64,000 bases of DNA from Brachynemurus nebulosus (Eukaryota > Arthropoda > Insecta > Neuroptera > Myrmeleontidae). The translations under genes and the position numbers were made by a program. This document shows, in pieces, positions 51,869 through 62,789 of this stretch (position 1 is its first letter; each line of letters starts with the position of its first letter). The DNA is taken from contig JAPWDM010000004.1 of assembly GCA_035578155.1 (NCBI GenBank), positions 40,793,551 to 40,857,550 of the forward strand, written 5' to 3'. The notes under the pieces are model-generated. The model did no database searches. It was not told the origin of the DNA and worked only from the letters and a program-made list of their open reading frames with translations.

Positions 51869-54019
51869 TCAATCGTTGTAATCGTTTGTCGTATTCGAGC
51901 TAACATTAGAGTTTGAAGATTCTGCGGTTCCGGGTACGTAAGAGCTTAATAACTGAATGGCTTCATATGAGAGAATTTCGCTTTTTTTCGGAGGTGTCGT
52001 TCGCAAACTTGAGATAACCGGGCCAGAAGACACGAGTAACCACTGAAATACGTCTCTCATAGTGCTTTCTCGAGCATGTTTTCGCGAATAGTGTTCTCTG
52101 TATTTTTTAATGTCCTTATTTCGGGATTCTTGCGCTTCCTCGGAAAGTTGACCGATCGGTAATGGTGCCCATTCAACGATGAGAGCATCATGAAGCAAAA
52201 CTTCGTGAATGGACGTTGGCATGCAATACCACGAAAAATTTTGCACTAACATATTCGCAGTTTCTAGGCAAAAAATTTTAAAAATATCTACATTTACAGC
52301 GTAACCGCACAACAAAACTTGCATTATAATATTTGCACGATTCAGTAATTCAGCGTCCAAACCTAAAATTTTGGCCGACTCAGACGAATTAGCAAAAAAT
52401 CGCCTAGCAGTATTGCCATCATTACTGGTACCGACTACGCTCACTTTTGGAGCATCAAGAATGAGTCCACATCGCAATCGGAATTCCTTTTGAATCACCT
52501 CTTTTCGCATTTTTACATTTTCTTTGTCTTCTGCCGATCGTACTTGCCATTTTTGCGTATCCAGTTTATATCCTACATGTAAAAAATACTCCATAAAGTG
52601 GATCCAAGCGTGTAATGTAGCTTATCCGTACTGTAAATTTTTTTCGTCTACTGGTAATAAGCTAACAGCATCAATATTATTAAATTGCTTAGACGTGGCT
52701 CCGCATAAATAACAGCGCATGTTGGATTTTGTCATCGTAATTGTATTTCTGACTTTACCGTCAATCATCGTAAAGAGAAGCTTGAAATTGACGGTAATTT
52801 TTTTTCCGTTGACAACGGTCTCATATGGGGCAAATGTAGCTATTTGGTCTTCGATATAGCTATTTTCCTGCAACGTTGAAGTAACGTTTTCGCGAATATA
52901 TTGCAATTTTATTGGAGAGCAAAATCTTGGAGAAGACGGTTTTGGATTTTGCCAAATCAACAAATTTTTATCGTTACTGTCTGTTATTCGTAATGGTACA
53001 AGTGATGTTAAGAAAATATTCGCGTCTGATGCATCCTCGTCTTCAAACTTTTGTTTGTATTACTTTTGACCAGATGAACCATCAAATCCATATTTTGCAG
53101 TCAATTCCAAACTACGGACTTTTTCTGCAGATAATTTCATAATTACGTCATTTTGTACCGAAAGAATTCTGCGTGTTATGTGGTGCAATAATGACTGTAA
53201 CGGAACTTCCGCTAGAGTTTCTGTAATATTTATTCTCGGTGGATAACACTGATCTTTAGCATGTAAAACTTTATGATACGAAAGATAAACTCTAGCGTTA
53301 TTCCGTAATTCTCTTTTGCGAATCAACTGATACGTTTTTCTAGTCATTTTTCCTTCTACTAAATCGGAAAGTGCAAGGTTGCCGGAAATTTCCTTACATT
53401 GAGGTAGATTGGAAGCCTTGAATGCCGTCTTATACGTAGCAGAACGAGATGGAGATGTTGTCGTAATTTCCTTGACAATAGAGGCTCCAGATGAACGAAG
53501 ACTCATACTCGTTGCAAAGGATAATTCCGCTATGCTGTGCGATGCGAGTAACTCCTTTGTTCTGCGCCTTTTTGCTCGATTCGATAACGTCTGAAAATCT
53601 TCAAGAGGGCGACCTCTAGGTGTCGAACTTGTAAAACTTATAGGTTCATCATCTTTGCTCGTACATGCTTTTGAACCTTCCAACTCCCCGGGATGGCAGC
53701 ACTTAAAAATAAATTGGTAAAAACATTATCTTATTCTTTATATTTTTTTATAACTGAACAATAACTTATTTTAATTTTAAAATCGAATATCATTTATTAT
53801 TGTTACTTGAACGTGTATTGTTCCTTTAAGCCATTCACTATTCTTATTATAAAATCGTGAGGCAGTTCGGTTGCACTCTAACCACTTTGTTTTGAAAGTG
53901 TGGAAGAGATTTTTCAGTACCGCCTTGTCATTTTCATGGCATTCAAAAGGTCTCCCTATTTTCTCCGACATATAAATTTCTAATTGCATTACTTTTTCGT
54001 CAAACTTTGACGAAAGCAC
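51869..54019 (-). pseudogene. Transib transposase (RAG1-core-like), two exons, two in-frame stops
   Basis: A DDE recombinase that would cut at the TIRs in the nucleus. Exon 1 is 54019-53807 (71 codons, ending GTIHVQ). Intron 53806-53702 (105 bases, GTAACA to TTTAAG, phase 0) leads to exon 2, 53701-51869. Visible motifs: GRPLEDFQTLSNRAKRRRTK near the exon 2 start; YGFDGSSGQ (first Asp, 53083-53081); FTMIDGKV (second Asp, 52762-52760); MRCYLCGATSKQFNN (zinc-binding CxxC); HDALIVEWAPLPIGQLSEEA with QESRNK (catalytic Glu region, near 52140); then YREHYSRKHARES. The last block aligns in layout with the RAG1 C-terminal core. One frame is kept through exon 2 but broken by TAA at 53062-53060 and 52624-52622. 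Length (about 680 codons) is normal for the family. The stops make this copy inactive; sequencing error is the alternative. Confidence 0.85.
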
Positions 54020-54726
54020 CGTTTTAACGGCATCAAAAATTTACTTTCGGTTAAAGATGAAACGACTGTAATTTGCTGTAATAAAATAATAATAATACTA
54101 ATAATAAACATGCAATTACATTAAATATACAAATTTGGAACTAACATCGAGCCAAAAAAAGGACAATTCTATTTTAAAACGAGTGAAATGAAACCATGTA
54201 GTCTTTTAAAGTGACACAAAAAAAATAAATTGGTGTAAAAAAAGAATGGGCAGATTGGGGATTTTCTTTTTTAAAAATAATCTACATACTTCATACTTTG
54301 TTGCGAAAAAAAGCAAACTATCCAACTCGATCAAATTCATAACTATTTCTTATAAATAAACGCATTAACAATGCAATATTTCTCTACAAAAAGTACACCC
54401 TGTAGAAATATTAAATTACCCTTTATCAGCTATCCACAATGATTACTTACCTTCATTCTCAACTTCCATCACTTTTAATTTCAAAAGCACTCTTGCAAAC
54501 AAAAGTTGTTAATGAAACACTATAAGATGTGTACGAGACCGTTTCTCAGTTAGTTGTGTTTGACTTTCTCTTATCTGGTAATGCAGAAAGTATAATGGAC
54601 TATCGGTTGGCACCGTGGTGCGGCGGTGTCCCCCCTTCGGTATTACGAAGTAATGAGTTCAAAATTACAAACTTCATTTTTTTCATTTTTGTCCGCTTTT
54701 TTTGAAAATTGGACCACTGTGCGCCT

Positions 54727-55059
54727 CATTGATAAATCTAACAGAAGAATAAAATAATCTTTGTTAACATCTTAAGAGCGCCTCTAAGTTTTCCTTAAGT
54801 AGGCCACTTTATCTTTACCCATTACATAGAAATTAATCATAATACCAAATGCTCATATACTACAGTAAAAGCGCCGTTCAAAAGGATCAAACCGTGCATT
54901 TCGGGTAGGCAGCAATTTTTTTTCTGAAATTTGTAGAAATGTGTACCTGACGGTGTAGAAAAAGAGAAAACAAACATAAGTCGGACGAAGAAACACGGCT
55001 GGGGGCCTAGTACTACACGATAAATATGAGAAATTATTGAGTTAAGGCCAATGTCAGTT
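54727..55059. other. Spacer, possibly the decayed 3' end of the next retroposon
   Basis: Nothing firmly recognised. Sequence from about 54950 onward may be the diverged 3' portion of the retroposon copy at 55060. Confidence 0.4.
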
Positions 55060-56141
55060 TATAAGTGTACCCACCAGTTCACTATTAGAGTTACCCAGTT
55101 AGACCAGCTGACTGGGCGTGTATAATAAAAAAATCAATAACAAGAAACGAATTTAAAACAATACCACCAGGGGTGTAAAAGAGCCTCTGGTGGCATAACA
55201 AAAGATAAAATGATAAAAAACAGGCACAAGATGATTAAAAACAAAACAATTAATGTAAGACTTGGATAAACAACAATATCACAGTAGGTTTCAGTCGAGT
55301 CAATTGCTCTGCGACACAATCCGGGTCCCTATAACTCCGACAATTCCGAAACGGCTTCGTCAACTCATAGGAACTCATCCGTACAAGGAACAAGTGACGT
55401 CTACTTACTAAGTGAGTAACTTACAACCTTTCAGTCAGACGTCGGGGTTCAATTTACACGGGAGACCGGTACTTGACTCAGCCAGGTTCGTCCGAGTCGG
55501 GGCCACAGGGAACAAAACACTGCCGCAGGGTATCACAGTACAACTGACTTATGTTCCTACAACACCGATGGGAGAGAAGCAGTCCCAAGACGTTCACGGA
55601 CGCATCCGTATGTGGGACGACGACGTCTCCTTACCAAGCGAGCTCGCTCAAGCCGTCCAGGCAGACGCCGACTCATACGCCTGGATGACGTGAACGAGTG
55701 CGTCGAGCGCCCATCCCTACCCATCGAGGTTACAGAGACAAAAATTAGCAATTACCACAGCCAATTCATCAAAATTGTGTCCACTGGAGTGCACCGTCCA
55801 GAGGACATTATAAAGTTTAAAAACAAATAAAAAAGCAGGATCACAGCACGAAATCACAGACAAAACTACACAAATCACAGTATAAAAATATCACGATTCG
55901 ACTTGGCGGAACACGAATCACAACTTTGATAATCACACGCATATGGATACTAAACACACACGACCTGTTGCCAGACATCAGGGCGAAAGCTATCGTACAA
56001 TCAGACGGTGGTGTTTCTCTCATACGGTTGATATCTCTGTCGGTCATACGACGTTCGTCCTCGTCGAAAAAATTACCAGAGCCTCGTCAGCCTGCTAGTC
56101 GAAGCTAACAGTTACCGCCGGGCACGAACGGGGACGTGAAG
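55060..56141 (-). mobile_element. Second copy of the 27.6-kb retroposon, inverted and diverged
   Basis: The minus strand from 56141 starts AATCCAACTTCACGTCCCCG and follows the plus-strand order at 27645: GCCCGGCGG, AGCAGGCTGACGAGGCTCTG, then the GTAAGTTACTCAC and CGTCGACG/AAGCCGTTTCGGAATTG block, then CACCCCTGGTGG and CAGTCAGCTGG. Only one copy of the internal block is present here. A middle section (about 55550-55800, acidic and arginine-rich in translation) is not in the 27.6-kb copy. Its 5' end abuts (ATT)n. Confidence 0.7.
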
Positions 56142-56180
56142 TTGGATTATTATTTATTATTATTATTATTATTATTATAG
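56142..56180. repeat. (ATT)n microsatellite
   Basis: Interrupted ATT repeats at the 3' junction of the truncated LINE copy. Confidence 0.8.
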
Positions 56181-56640
56181 ACTTTTACGCCAACCTGGCG
56201 CACACTACTCAGTAGGACAGTACTGGGTAACATTCACCTATACCGGCATTATGCAAGGTATTAGGCTCTGTGGAAGGGTAATGTGCCAAACCAATCCGTA
56301 AAAGTACCGTAGTACATTCACGGATGAGTTTGTCACATCACTCCTTATATTGTTGTTATTGTTGCTTGAAACGAGGTGTTATGTGTCTATTTTGGCGTAC
56401 ACTGGGTCGTACGGCGAGACTTTTGTGGGAGCGTAGATGTTGGCTCAATGACAGACGGCTGTGAAAGCCTAGTTCGTTTTCGTGTCCTCAGAGAATAGGT
56501 AGGATTAGGGACAGAGGGAAGGGAAAGGACTGTTTGTGTTTGTGTGTGTGTTCGTGTATATGTGTGAATGTGTCGTTCTATTTTACGTTTCTTGGTGTAA
56601 ATGTGTTCTGGTTGATCAAATTGCTCATTAAGATCGGGTG
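56181..56640 (-). mobile_element. 5'-truncated R4/Dong-like LINE, 3' end only
   Basis: TTTTACGCCAACCTGGCGC and the next roughly 455 bases repeat 56703-57165 almost exactly, then stop at TCGGGTG, where (TTA)n begins. It is the 3' end of the same LINE, truncated by incomplete reverse transcription and inserted in the same microsatellite. Confidence 0.85.
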
Positions 56641-56665
56641 TTCGGGTGTGTTATTATTATTATTA

Positions 56666-56702
<37 letters not shown>
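56641..56702. repeat. (ATT)n microsatellite between two LINE copies
   Basis: About 55 bases of TTA/ATT directly at the 3' end of the larger LINE. Confidence 0.9.
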
Positions 56703-56905
56703 TTTACGCCAACCTGGCGCTCACTACTCAGTAGGACAGTACTGGGTAACATTCACCTATACCGGCATTATGCAAGGTATTAGGCTCTGTGGAAGGGTAA
56801 TGTACCAAACCAATCCGTAAAAGTACCGTAGTACATTCACGGACGGGTTTGTCACATCACTCCTTATATTGTTGTTGTTGTTGCTTGAAACGAGGTGTTA
56901 TGCGT

Positions 56906-59449
56906 CTATTTTGGTGTACACTGGTTCGTACGACGAGACTTTTGTGGGAGCGTAGATGTTGGCTCAATGACAGACGGCTGTGAATGCCTAGTTCGTTTTC
57001 GTGTCCTCAGAGAATAGGTAGGATTAGGGACAGAGGGAAGGGAAAGGACTGTATGTGTTTGTGTGTGTGTTCGTGTATGTGTGTGGATGTGTCGTTCTAT
57101 TTTTCGTTTCTTGGTGTAAATGTGTTCTGGTTCATCAAATTGCTCATTAAGATCGGGTGTTCCTGGAATTGCGCGTTTAGATGGTACAGAGGTTGACGGA
57201 CCTTGTGTGTTATTGGGTTGGGGAGGTTTGTGCACCAGAGCGGTAACAGTGACAGTGCGGCAGTTGGTCGATCCTCCCTCTCCGTCAGACAAATCTGGAT
57301 CTGTATGTGTGTTAGGTGTTTGTGTTTCAGTGTCAGCGTATTGTGTGTTTATGTATGTGTGTTGTGTGTCTGTAAGATGAGTGTCAGTGTGTTGTTCACT
57401 CACTGTAGATGGCTCAGATGGAGTACAAGCAGATCTTGTGCTTTCACATATCGCAGTCGGATTCGTATTACTGAGGAACTTCCGTACTATACGACATGTG
57501 TTTATGATCACTGCCTTTTGCATAGTGACATATGTGTACTTTGGGAGACCCAAGAGGCTCAAGCTATTGTGTAGTGTGTGTGGAATGACCCCGGTGGCAC
57601 TGAGTACTATTGGAACAATGTGGACATGTTCCATTCGCCATTGTTGTTTTATTTCGGCTGCGAGGTCAGTGTATTTCTCCAATTTAACTGCGTGTGTTTT
57701 TTGTAAGTTATGTGTATTCGGAACCGCAATGTCGATCAGATAGGTGGTCTTAGTTTGTTTCATTACGAAGGTGATATCTGGGCGATTATGATTTATGGTC
57801 TTATCTGTAATAATCGACCGATCCCAGTAAAGTCTACAGGAGTCATTCTCCGCTACTACTTTTGGTGTGAGCTTGTAGTAAGGGGTTTTATCGGTTATAA
57901 GGTGGTGCTTAACCGCTAGTTTCTGGTATATAATTTTGCCAACCTGGTCGTGACGGTGTTTATATTCGGACTGAGCGAGCTGAGTACAGGCAGCTGTGAT
58001 GTGTTGGATCGTTTCGGGTTTGGAATGGCATCTCCGGCATGAGTCAGATGTTATTGACGAGTCACGAAGTATGTATTTTGAGTAATGCTTTGTATGAATT
58101 ACTTGATCTTGTATAGCCAGCATAAATCCTTCAGTCTCCGGGAAAAGACCTCCTTGACTCAACCAGGCGTGCGACGCTGCTTTGTCGACGTTACTCTGGT
58201 TAAGATCATGTGGATGTCTTCCATGTAGAGGCTTGAGGATCCATTGCTGGATTTTGTCCTCCTTCGTGACCAAGGGGCAAAAACTATCTGGCATTTCTGT
58301 GTGTGAGAGGTTTAATGGTGTGTATGCCTTGTCGGCTTGGATTATTGCATTGTGTAAGTGTGATGTGTGTGTTTTGGTGTAAAAGTATTCTCGCAAGTTA
58401 TGAACCTGTTTATTATGCATGTTCCTTATGTCTATAAGACCCCGACCCCCTTCGGCTCTTGGCAGCGTCAGTCGTTCTATCGCTGCTTTGGGATGATGAA
58501 TTCTGTATTTGGTCATAAGGACGCGGGTCTTGATCTCGATGTTTGTCAAGTCCGTAGGCGTCCATTTGATTACCCCAAATGAGTACGTTAGCACCGGAAC
58601 CGCGTAGGTGTTAATTGCTTTGATGATTTTTTTTCCATCAAGGTGAGTGTTCAGCAATCTCTGTACACGCGATAGGTATTGCTGCATTAGGTGTTGTTTT
58701 ACAGCGCTGTGAGCTATACGTTCATCCTGGTTGAATCCGAGATACCGGTACGACTCTCCCTCGTCCATTGGCTGCATAACAGACTCCGGTCCGAGTTCAA
58801 ATGCGACCGCATCTCGTTTTCCCCTAGAACGACATTGTGTCCGACATTTGTCGATCCCGAATTCCATGCAGAGGTCTCGCGAAACTTCCCTGGAAAGTCC
58901 CAGCAGCTTCTGTAATTGATGTTTAGTTGCTGCGTAGATCTTTATATCATCCATGTACATTAGATGTGAAATAGTATGGCGCGAATTCATTTTTGTCCCC
59001 ACATTATAACCGTATTTGGTTTCATTCAACAGGCGTGAAAGTGGATTCATTGCGAGACAAAACCATAATGGACTCAATGAGTCGCCTTGGAATATGCCGC
59101 GTCTTACTTGAATAAGATCGCTTGTTGTTTTTTTGTTACCAATACTCAAATGTAAGGTCGTTCGCCAATCGGACATGATCGCTCCAAGGAAGTTCACGAT
59201 ACTTGGGTGTATTTTATACAGCTCCAATACTCTCCGTAACCAGGAGTGCGGCACCGAATCAAATGCCTTTTTGTAATCAATAAACGCTGTGTACAGATTA
59301 CGTTGTCTCCCTTTCGCTTGTTCCAGTACTACGGAGTCAATCAGAAGCTGCTCTTTGCAGCCTTGTGACCTCTTTCGACATCCCTTTTGTTCTTCTGTCA
59401 GTATGGTGTTAATCTGACAATGTTCATTGATCTTTTCTGCCAGACTCAC
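56906..59449 (-). pseudogene. R4/Dong-like LINE polyprotein, C-terminal part: RT and restriction-like endonuclease
   Basis: The 847-residue open frame reverse-transcribes the element RNA at a nick made by its own nuclease. RT motif A is AFIDYKKAFD (about 55-64), motif B RRGIFQGDSLSP (about 116-127) and motif C YMDD (165-168). YRYLGF (235-240) and HHPKAAIERLTLPRAEGGRG (318-337) are typical of the R4 group. A CCHC finger lies at 471-488 (CRRC...H....C). The endonuclease core has RPD (556-558), LIDIAVP (571-577, catalytic D) and Lys near 589-592. The tail holds a His/Thr-rich run and basic stretches. All catalytic residues look intact, but the N-terminal part is in another frame: the first RT block (normally ending PK..YRPITCL) is deleted between ITYMKSKNSES and SLAEKINEH, near 59455. 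Confidence 0.85.
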
Positions 59450-59792
59450 TGTTTTTCGATTTCATATATGTGATACCCTGCGTTAGGAACTTCGGTGTCA
59501 GGTTTGGTGTTCTTATAAATAGTGTAAAGTGTTCAGCGAGATACTTGTGTGTTGATGTAAAGTGTTTGAGCCAGTAGTTTTGTATGTTGTCGATGCCAGG
59601 TGCTTTCCAGTTATGCGATCTCTGTAAAGCTCTGGAGACGTCCTCTGTAGTAATGTCCGTATAGGGCATCTCCGGAAGATGTTCGTTATTCCTGCACTCT
59701 GTATCGATCCAGCTGGCTTTGTCATTATGGTCAATGGTGTTGGACCATATATTCGCCGAAACTATGGAGTGCGTTCTTCTCCGGTAGACCAT
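59424..59792 (-). pseudogene. R4/Dong-like LINE polyprotein, middle frame (N-terminal RT)
   Basis: The 122-residue frame contains NIWSNTIDHNDKASWI, VSRALQRSHNWKAPGIDNIQ and NYWLKHF, then TPKFLTQGITYMKSKNS. This is the conserved N-terminal block of R4-type RTs. It overlaps the upstream frame near 59755-59792, where a small deletion shifts the frame (the upstream frame ends HSFGEYMVQHH). It runs into the deletion near 59455. Confidence 0.8.
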
Positions 59793-61026
59793 TACTGTCA
59801 GTTACCGTGTTCGTTAGAGACTGATAAAACCGTCTCTCGTTTCTGCTGAACGCTTGGTTTTGTCGTCTGCGTTCAGTACTGGTCTTATATCTTCGTAAGC
59901 GCTTCGCTAGTGCTGTTAATTTTTGGTGAAGCGTATCTCTGATCTCTGTGAGTGTTTTATTGGGTTCCTCGTATTGTGTGTGTACTGTGTGTTTGCGTAA
60001 TATGTCGTGTATGTGTTTGTTGAGCCGCTTGGACCTCGTACCCTGTTGGTATTGTGTGATCCTGCCGAGGTTGCATCGGATGTTGCTGATGCGTTTATTC
60101 AATCGTGTTTCCCAGGCAGGAGTTTTGTGTTCCCTCGAGTTGTGCGCTACAGGTGGTGTTACATCGGACCCGTTACAACGTATAGCTGCAACGGCTCCAC
60201 AATAGATAGCTGTGTGTAACTCGATAAAATTGTCACAGGTTTCTACATGTTTAGGCAGTATTATATTATTTAATATCTCAACGATCTCAGCCAATCTACG
60301 TGAGGTGTGTTGTTTAGGCAACAAGTACCTATGTGTGGGGTCCGTCCCTTCAAATTCAGTAAGCGCTGTGTTAAATTCCAGTTCGATCTTTTGCAGTAGG
60401 GTGTCATTTACTGTTGTCTCATGGTGGTCAGGCTCATTCTCGACAAGTTGTTGAGTGTCGTTTTGTGTGGGGCTCTCCATTTCTGGTGGGCCGTCGTCCT
60501 GACTTTCTTCATTTTGAGCAAATTGATGTGCGACTTGTGTTTTAATCGTGTTTATGAGGGAGGAAGGGATAAGGTTATTGGTAAAAATGACACGTTTTTG
60601 GTCTGCCAGTCTCTGTTCAGTGACGCGACTAAGGTGAGGGTAGGTGCGCGCGAACTCTTGATGTAATTTCGTACGGTAACCAGTTTTGTCCGTTTCAAGT
60701 CTAGTAACTTGGAAGTATGTGCGTACGATGAATTCATTCAGTTCATCTGTCCATTGTATACGCACACGCTTCTTACCAGCTTTAGTGGTCCCCAAAGAAT
60801 GCTCCGAGGAAACACTTAAAGTCGGCTGAGCCAAAGGTGTTGGGGGCTCTGTAAGTAGGGCAGTAGTATTTTGGCTGAAGGTGTTATTACAGCTGACAGG
60901 TGGCTGCCTAGAACCCAGCCTGTCGTCACCGCGATCTAAACTGTCACATTCAGTGGTGACCCTGATGCGCCCGGTCGCTCCACCGGCAGCGGCATTTTTC
61001 CGAGGCTTTTTGCTTTTATTCACCAT
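59731..61026 (-). pseudogene. R4/Dong-like LINE polyprotein, N-terminal part with Myb-like domain
   Basis: The frame is open from 61110, but the first ATG is at 61026 (MVNKSKKPRKN). The open sequence upstream begins almost at the element end, so the natural 5' leader is under 100 bases. A Myb/SANT-like domain spans roughly residues 115-176 of the open frame (VRIQWTDELNEFIVRTYFQV, later EQRLADQKRVIF) and should bind target DNA. An acidic, Gln-rich linker follows. The end is basic (LAKRLRRYKTSTERRRQNQA, then FSRNERRFYQSL), before the frameshift into the RT frame. Confidence 0.75.
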
Positions 61027-61116
61027 CCTAATGGGGTGTCCTTTTAGTCGCCTTTTACGACAAGCAGAACTTACTGTGGGCAAATTCTGCAAAGTGAAGC
61101 CCCCACCCACAGGGCG

Positions 61117-61117
<1 letters not shown>

Positions 61118-61160
<43 letters not shown>

Positions 61161-61180
61161 CATTATTATTATCATATTAT
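61118..61180. repeat. (TTA)n microsatellite at the LINE 5' end
   Basis: About 60 bases of TTA with ATC interruptions; the other half of the microsatellite target. Confidence 0.9.
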
Positions 61181-61283
61181 TACATCATTTATTTTTAACA
61201 CTTCTTCACACTACCTGCTTATCTGTAGCGGCTTTTATTAAAGATTGTTGTCAGGTTGGCCTGAAATTTTGATAGTTTGATAG

Positions 61284-62508
61284 TTGGTATTTTTATTGAC
61301 CTATTGTGGAAACATAGCTGGCACCAAATCGTGGGAACGTCTTCAGAGGTCCAAAAAACAACACTGTGCAGATATAATTTGCAGTAGAAATAGTATTCCG
61401 ACAATTCCACAAGAAAAATTTCTTGCAAATGAAAATAACAAGAAAAATTTAATTACTCTCCTAAAGAAAGAACTGTTGGAATGGGACTACAATATCGAGC
61501 AAGCATAAGCAGACGCGGATTCACTAATTGTAAATTCTGCTCTGGAGAAGTGCGATTTGTACGACTCTGTAACAATTGTTGTTGAAGATATAGATATTTT
61601 AGTACTGCTGGTTGGTTTCGGGCGTAACAAATCAAATGTTTTTTTTTTAAACCCAAAAAAGGCAACACGCCTGATAAAATTTACTCTACATGGAGCTTGA
61701 GGCATGGGGATGTAGTAAGTAATAACATTTTGTTTATTCATGCTTTTTCTGGGTGCGATACAACATCGGCAACCTACAATATGGGTGAAATGAAATTTAT
61801 ATATACTCTTGAAAAAATTCAGAACTGGCTTCAGGAGTAGAATTAATTTCAGAAAGAAGAAGTAGACCCCATTTTATTGAGTGCTGCTGGAGAGCGGTTA
61901 TTTATTGCTTTGTATAATGGTGATAAGTATGAAGAATCGATCAATATATTGCGGTACAAACGATTCGCGAAATCAACCATTAAAAGTAAATTTAATCTTT
62001 CCTCGCTCTCGCCCACACAAGATGCAGCTCGTATACACAGCTTCAGAGTATCACCAAGTACAGTCCTGGTTGGGAAAATACAAAGATCCAGAATACTGGG
62101 GCTGGAGGAAAACCTTATGAATGTTCATCCCCATACAGTGCACCAATGATACCACATCTCCCGAGTTATTTAAATTAATTTTTTGCAGATGCAAAACCAG
62201 TTTCATTACAACATGTGAATGTCGAAAAGCTGGCTTAAAGTGCTCTCCCATCTGTCAGCACTGTAGTGGTGAAACTTGTGATAACGTAGAAAACATTAGA
62301 AATTTATTAGATGAAGAAGAAACTGAAAATGATTATCCTTCTATGTTACCCGTTGACAAAATAATAAATTATTAACTTCGTCTAACGATGATACAGAAAT
62401 TTTCCTCAGGGATAATTCAACAATTTCTATCGGTAATGATGTTTCTTCACATCATTCAGAACCTAAACAGTCAAAACGGAGAAAATACGAATAAAACAAA
62501 AAATTATA
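61284..62508 (+). pseudogene. Broken transposon-associated gene: PIN-like domain and C-terminal CXC (TSO1-like) cysteine motif
   Basis: Pieces in several frames form one protein layout. First is CGNIAGTKSWERLQRSKK, then FLANENNKKNLITLL. After an in-frame TAA at about 61507 comes ADADSLIVNSALEKCDLYDS with VTIVVEDIDILVLL, an acidic PIN/nuclease-like core. HAFSGCDTTSATYNMGEMKF lies near 61740. AAGERLFIALYNGDKYEESI begins near 61881. Last comes a cysteine cluster, FCRCKTSFITTCECRKAGLKC followed by SPICQHCSGETC (62180-62280). The C-terminus (EPKQSKRRKYE, nuclear-signal-like) is in a shifted frame ending at 62494. This family is multicopy in insects and I regard it as transposon-derived; its function is not established. 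At least one stop and several frameshifts make this copy dead. Confidence 0.65.
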
Positions 62509-62645
62509 ATTCTCCAATTATAATCCTATATAAATCTCCAATTTCGTCCAACAATGATATAAAAATATCCATTTTTGATAATCCGATAATATTTATTGAT
62601 AATGATGTTGTATCACCCAGAACCTGGACGGTCAAAATGTAGAAA
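62509..62645 (+). repeat. Degenerate duplicate of the pseudogene 3' end
   Basis: SSNDDTEIFLRDNSTISIGN (shifted frame, about 62378-62440) is echoed by SNNDIKISIFDNPIIFIDND (about 62548-62607). It is a diverged tandem copy of roughly 165 bases. Confidence 0.5.
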
Positions 62646-62789
62646 ATATTTAGAAAACTAATGTCAAAATTTGTGAATTAGGCCTACCGGGGCAACCACT
62701 TTAAAAAAAGCGCGCCTGAGACTCTATCTCAAATGTGGTGTGGAAAGGAGTTCAGTGTGAATATAAGTAGTATTATTAAAATTATAAAT

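Larger units (their letters stand above)
51410..54721 (-). mobile_element. Transib DNA transposon, structurally complete, with RSS-like TIRs
   Basis: TIRs of about 43 bases with about two mismatches begin CACAGTGGT(T/C)CAATTTTCAA and continue AAAAAGCGGACAAAAAT. The 5-base GC-rich duplication CGCCT flanks both ends, as in Transib. Each end has heptamer CACAGTG, a 22-base spacer and ACAAAAAT(C/G): 51410-51416 with 51439-51447, and 54715-54721 with 54684-54692. This closely resembles a 23-type V(D)J recombination signal. The transposase inside is described separately. Confidence 0.9.
56703..61117 (-). mobile_element. R4/Dong-like non-LTR retrotransposon, near full length, in (ATT)n
   Basis: A 4.4-kb element bounded by (ATT)n at both ends; Dong of the silkworm is known to insert in TAA repeats. 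It encodes one polyprotein with a Myb-like N-terminal DNA-binding domain, RT, CCHC and a restriction-like endonuclease, which is the R4-clade order. The minus-strand 5' end starts ACGCCCTGTGGGTGGGGGCT and the 3' end is GCGCCAGGTTGGCGTAAAA, a likely hairpin (CGCCAGGTTGGCG). Confidence 0.85.

Noticed and set aside
52524..53594. Plus-strand ORFs opposite the Transib transposase
   Set aside because: Antisense shadows; the minus strand carries the conserved motifs.
57120..60666. Many plus-strand ORFs of 60-123 residues
   Set aside because: They are antisense shadows of the LINE polyprotein and have no domains.
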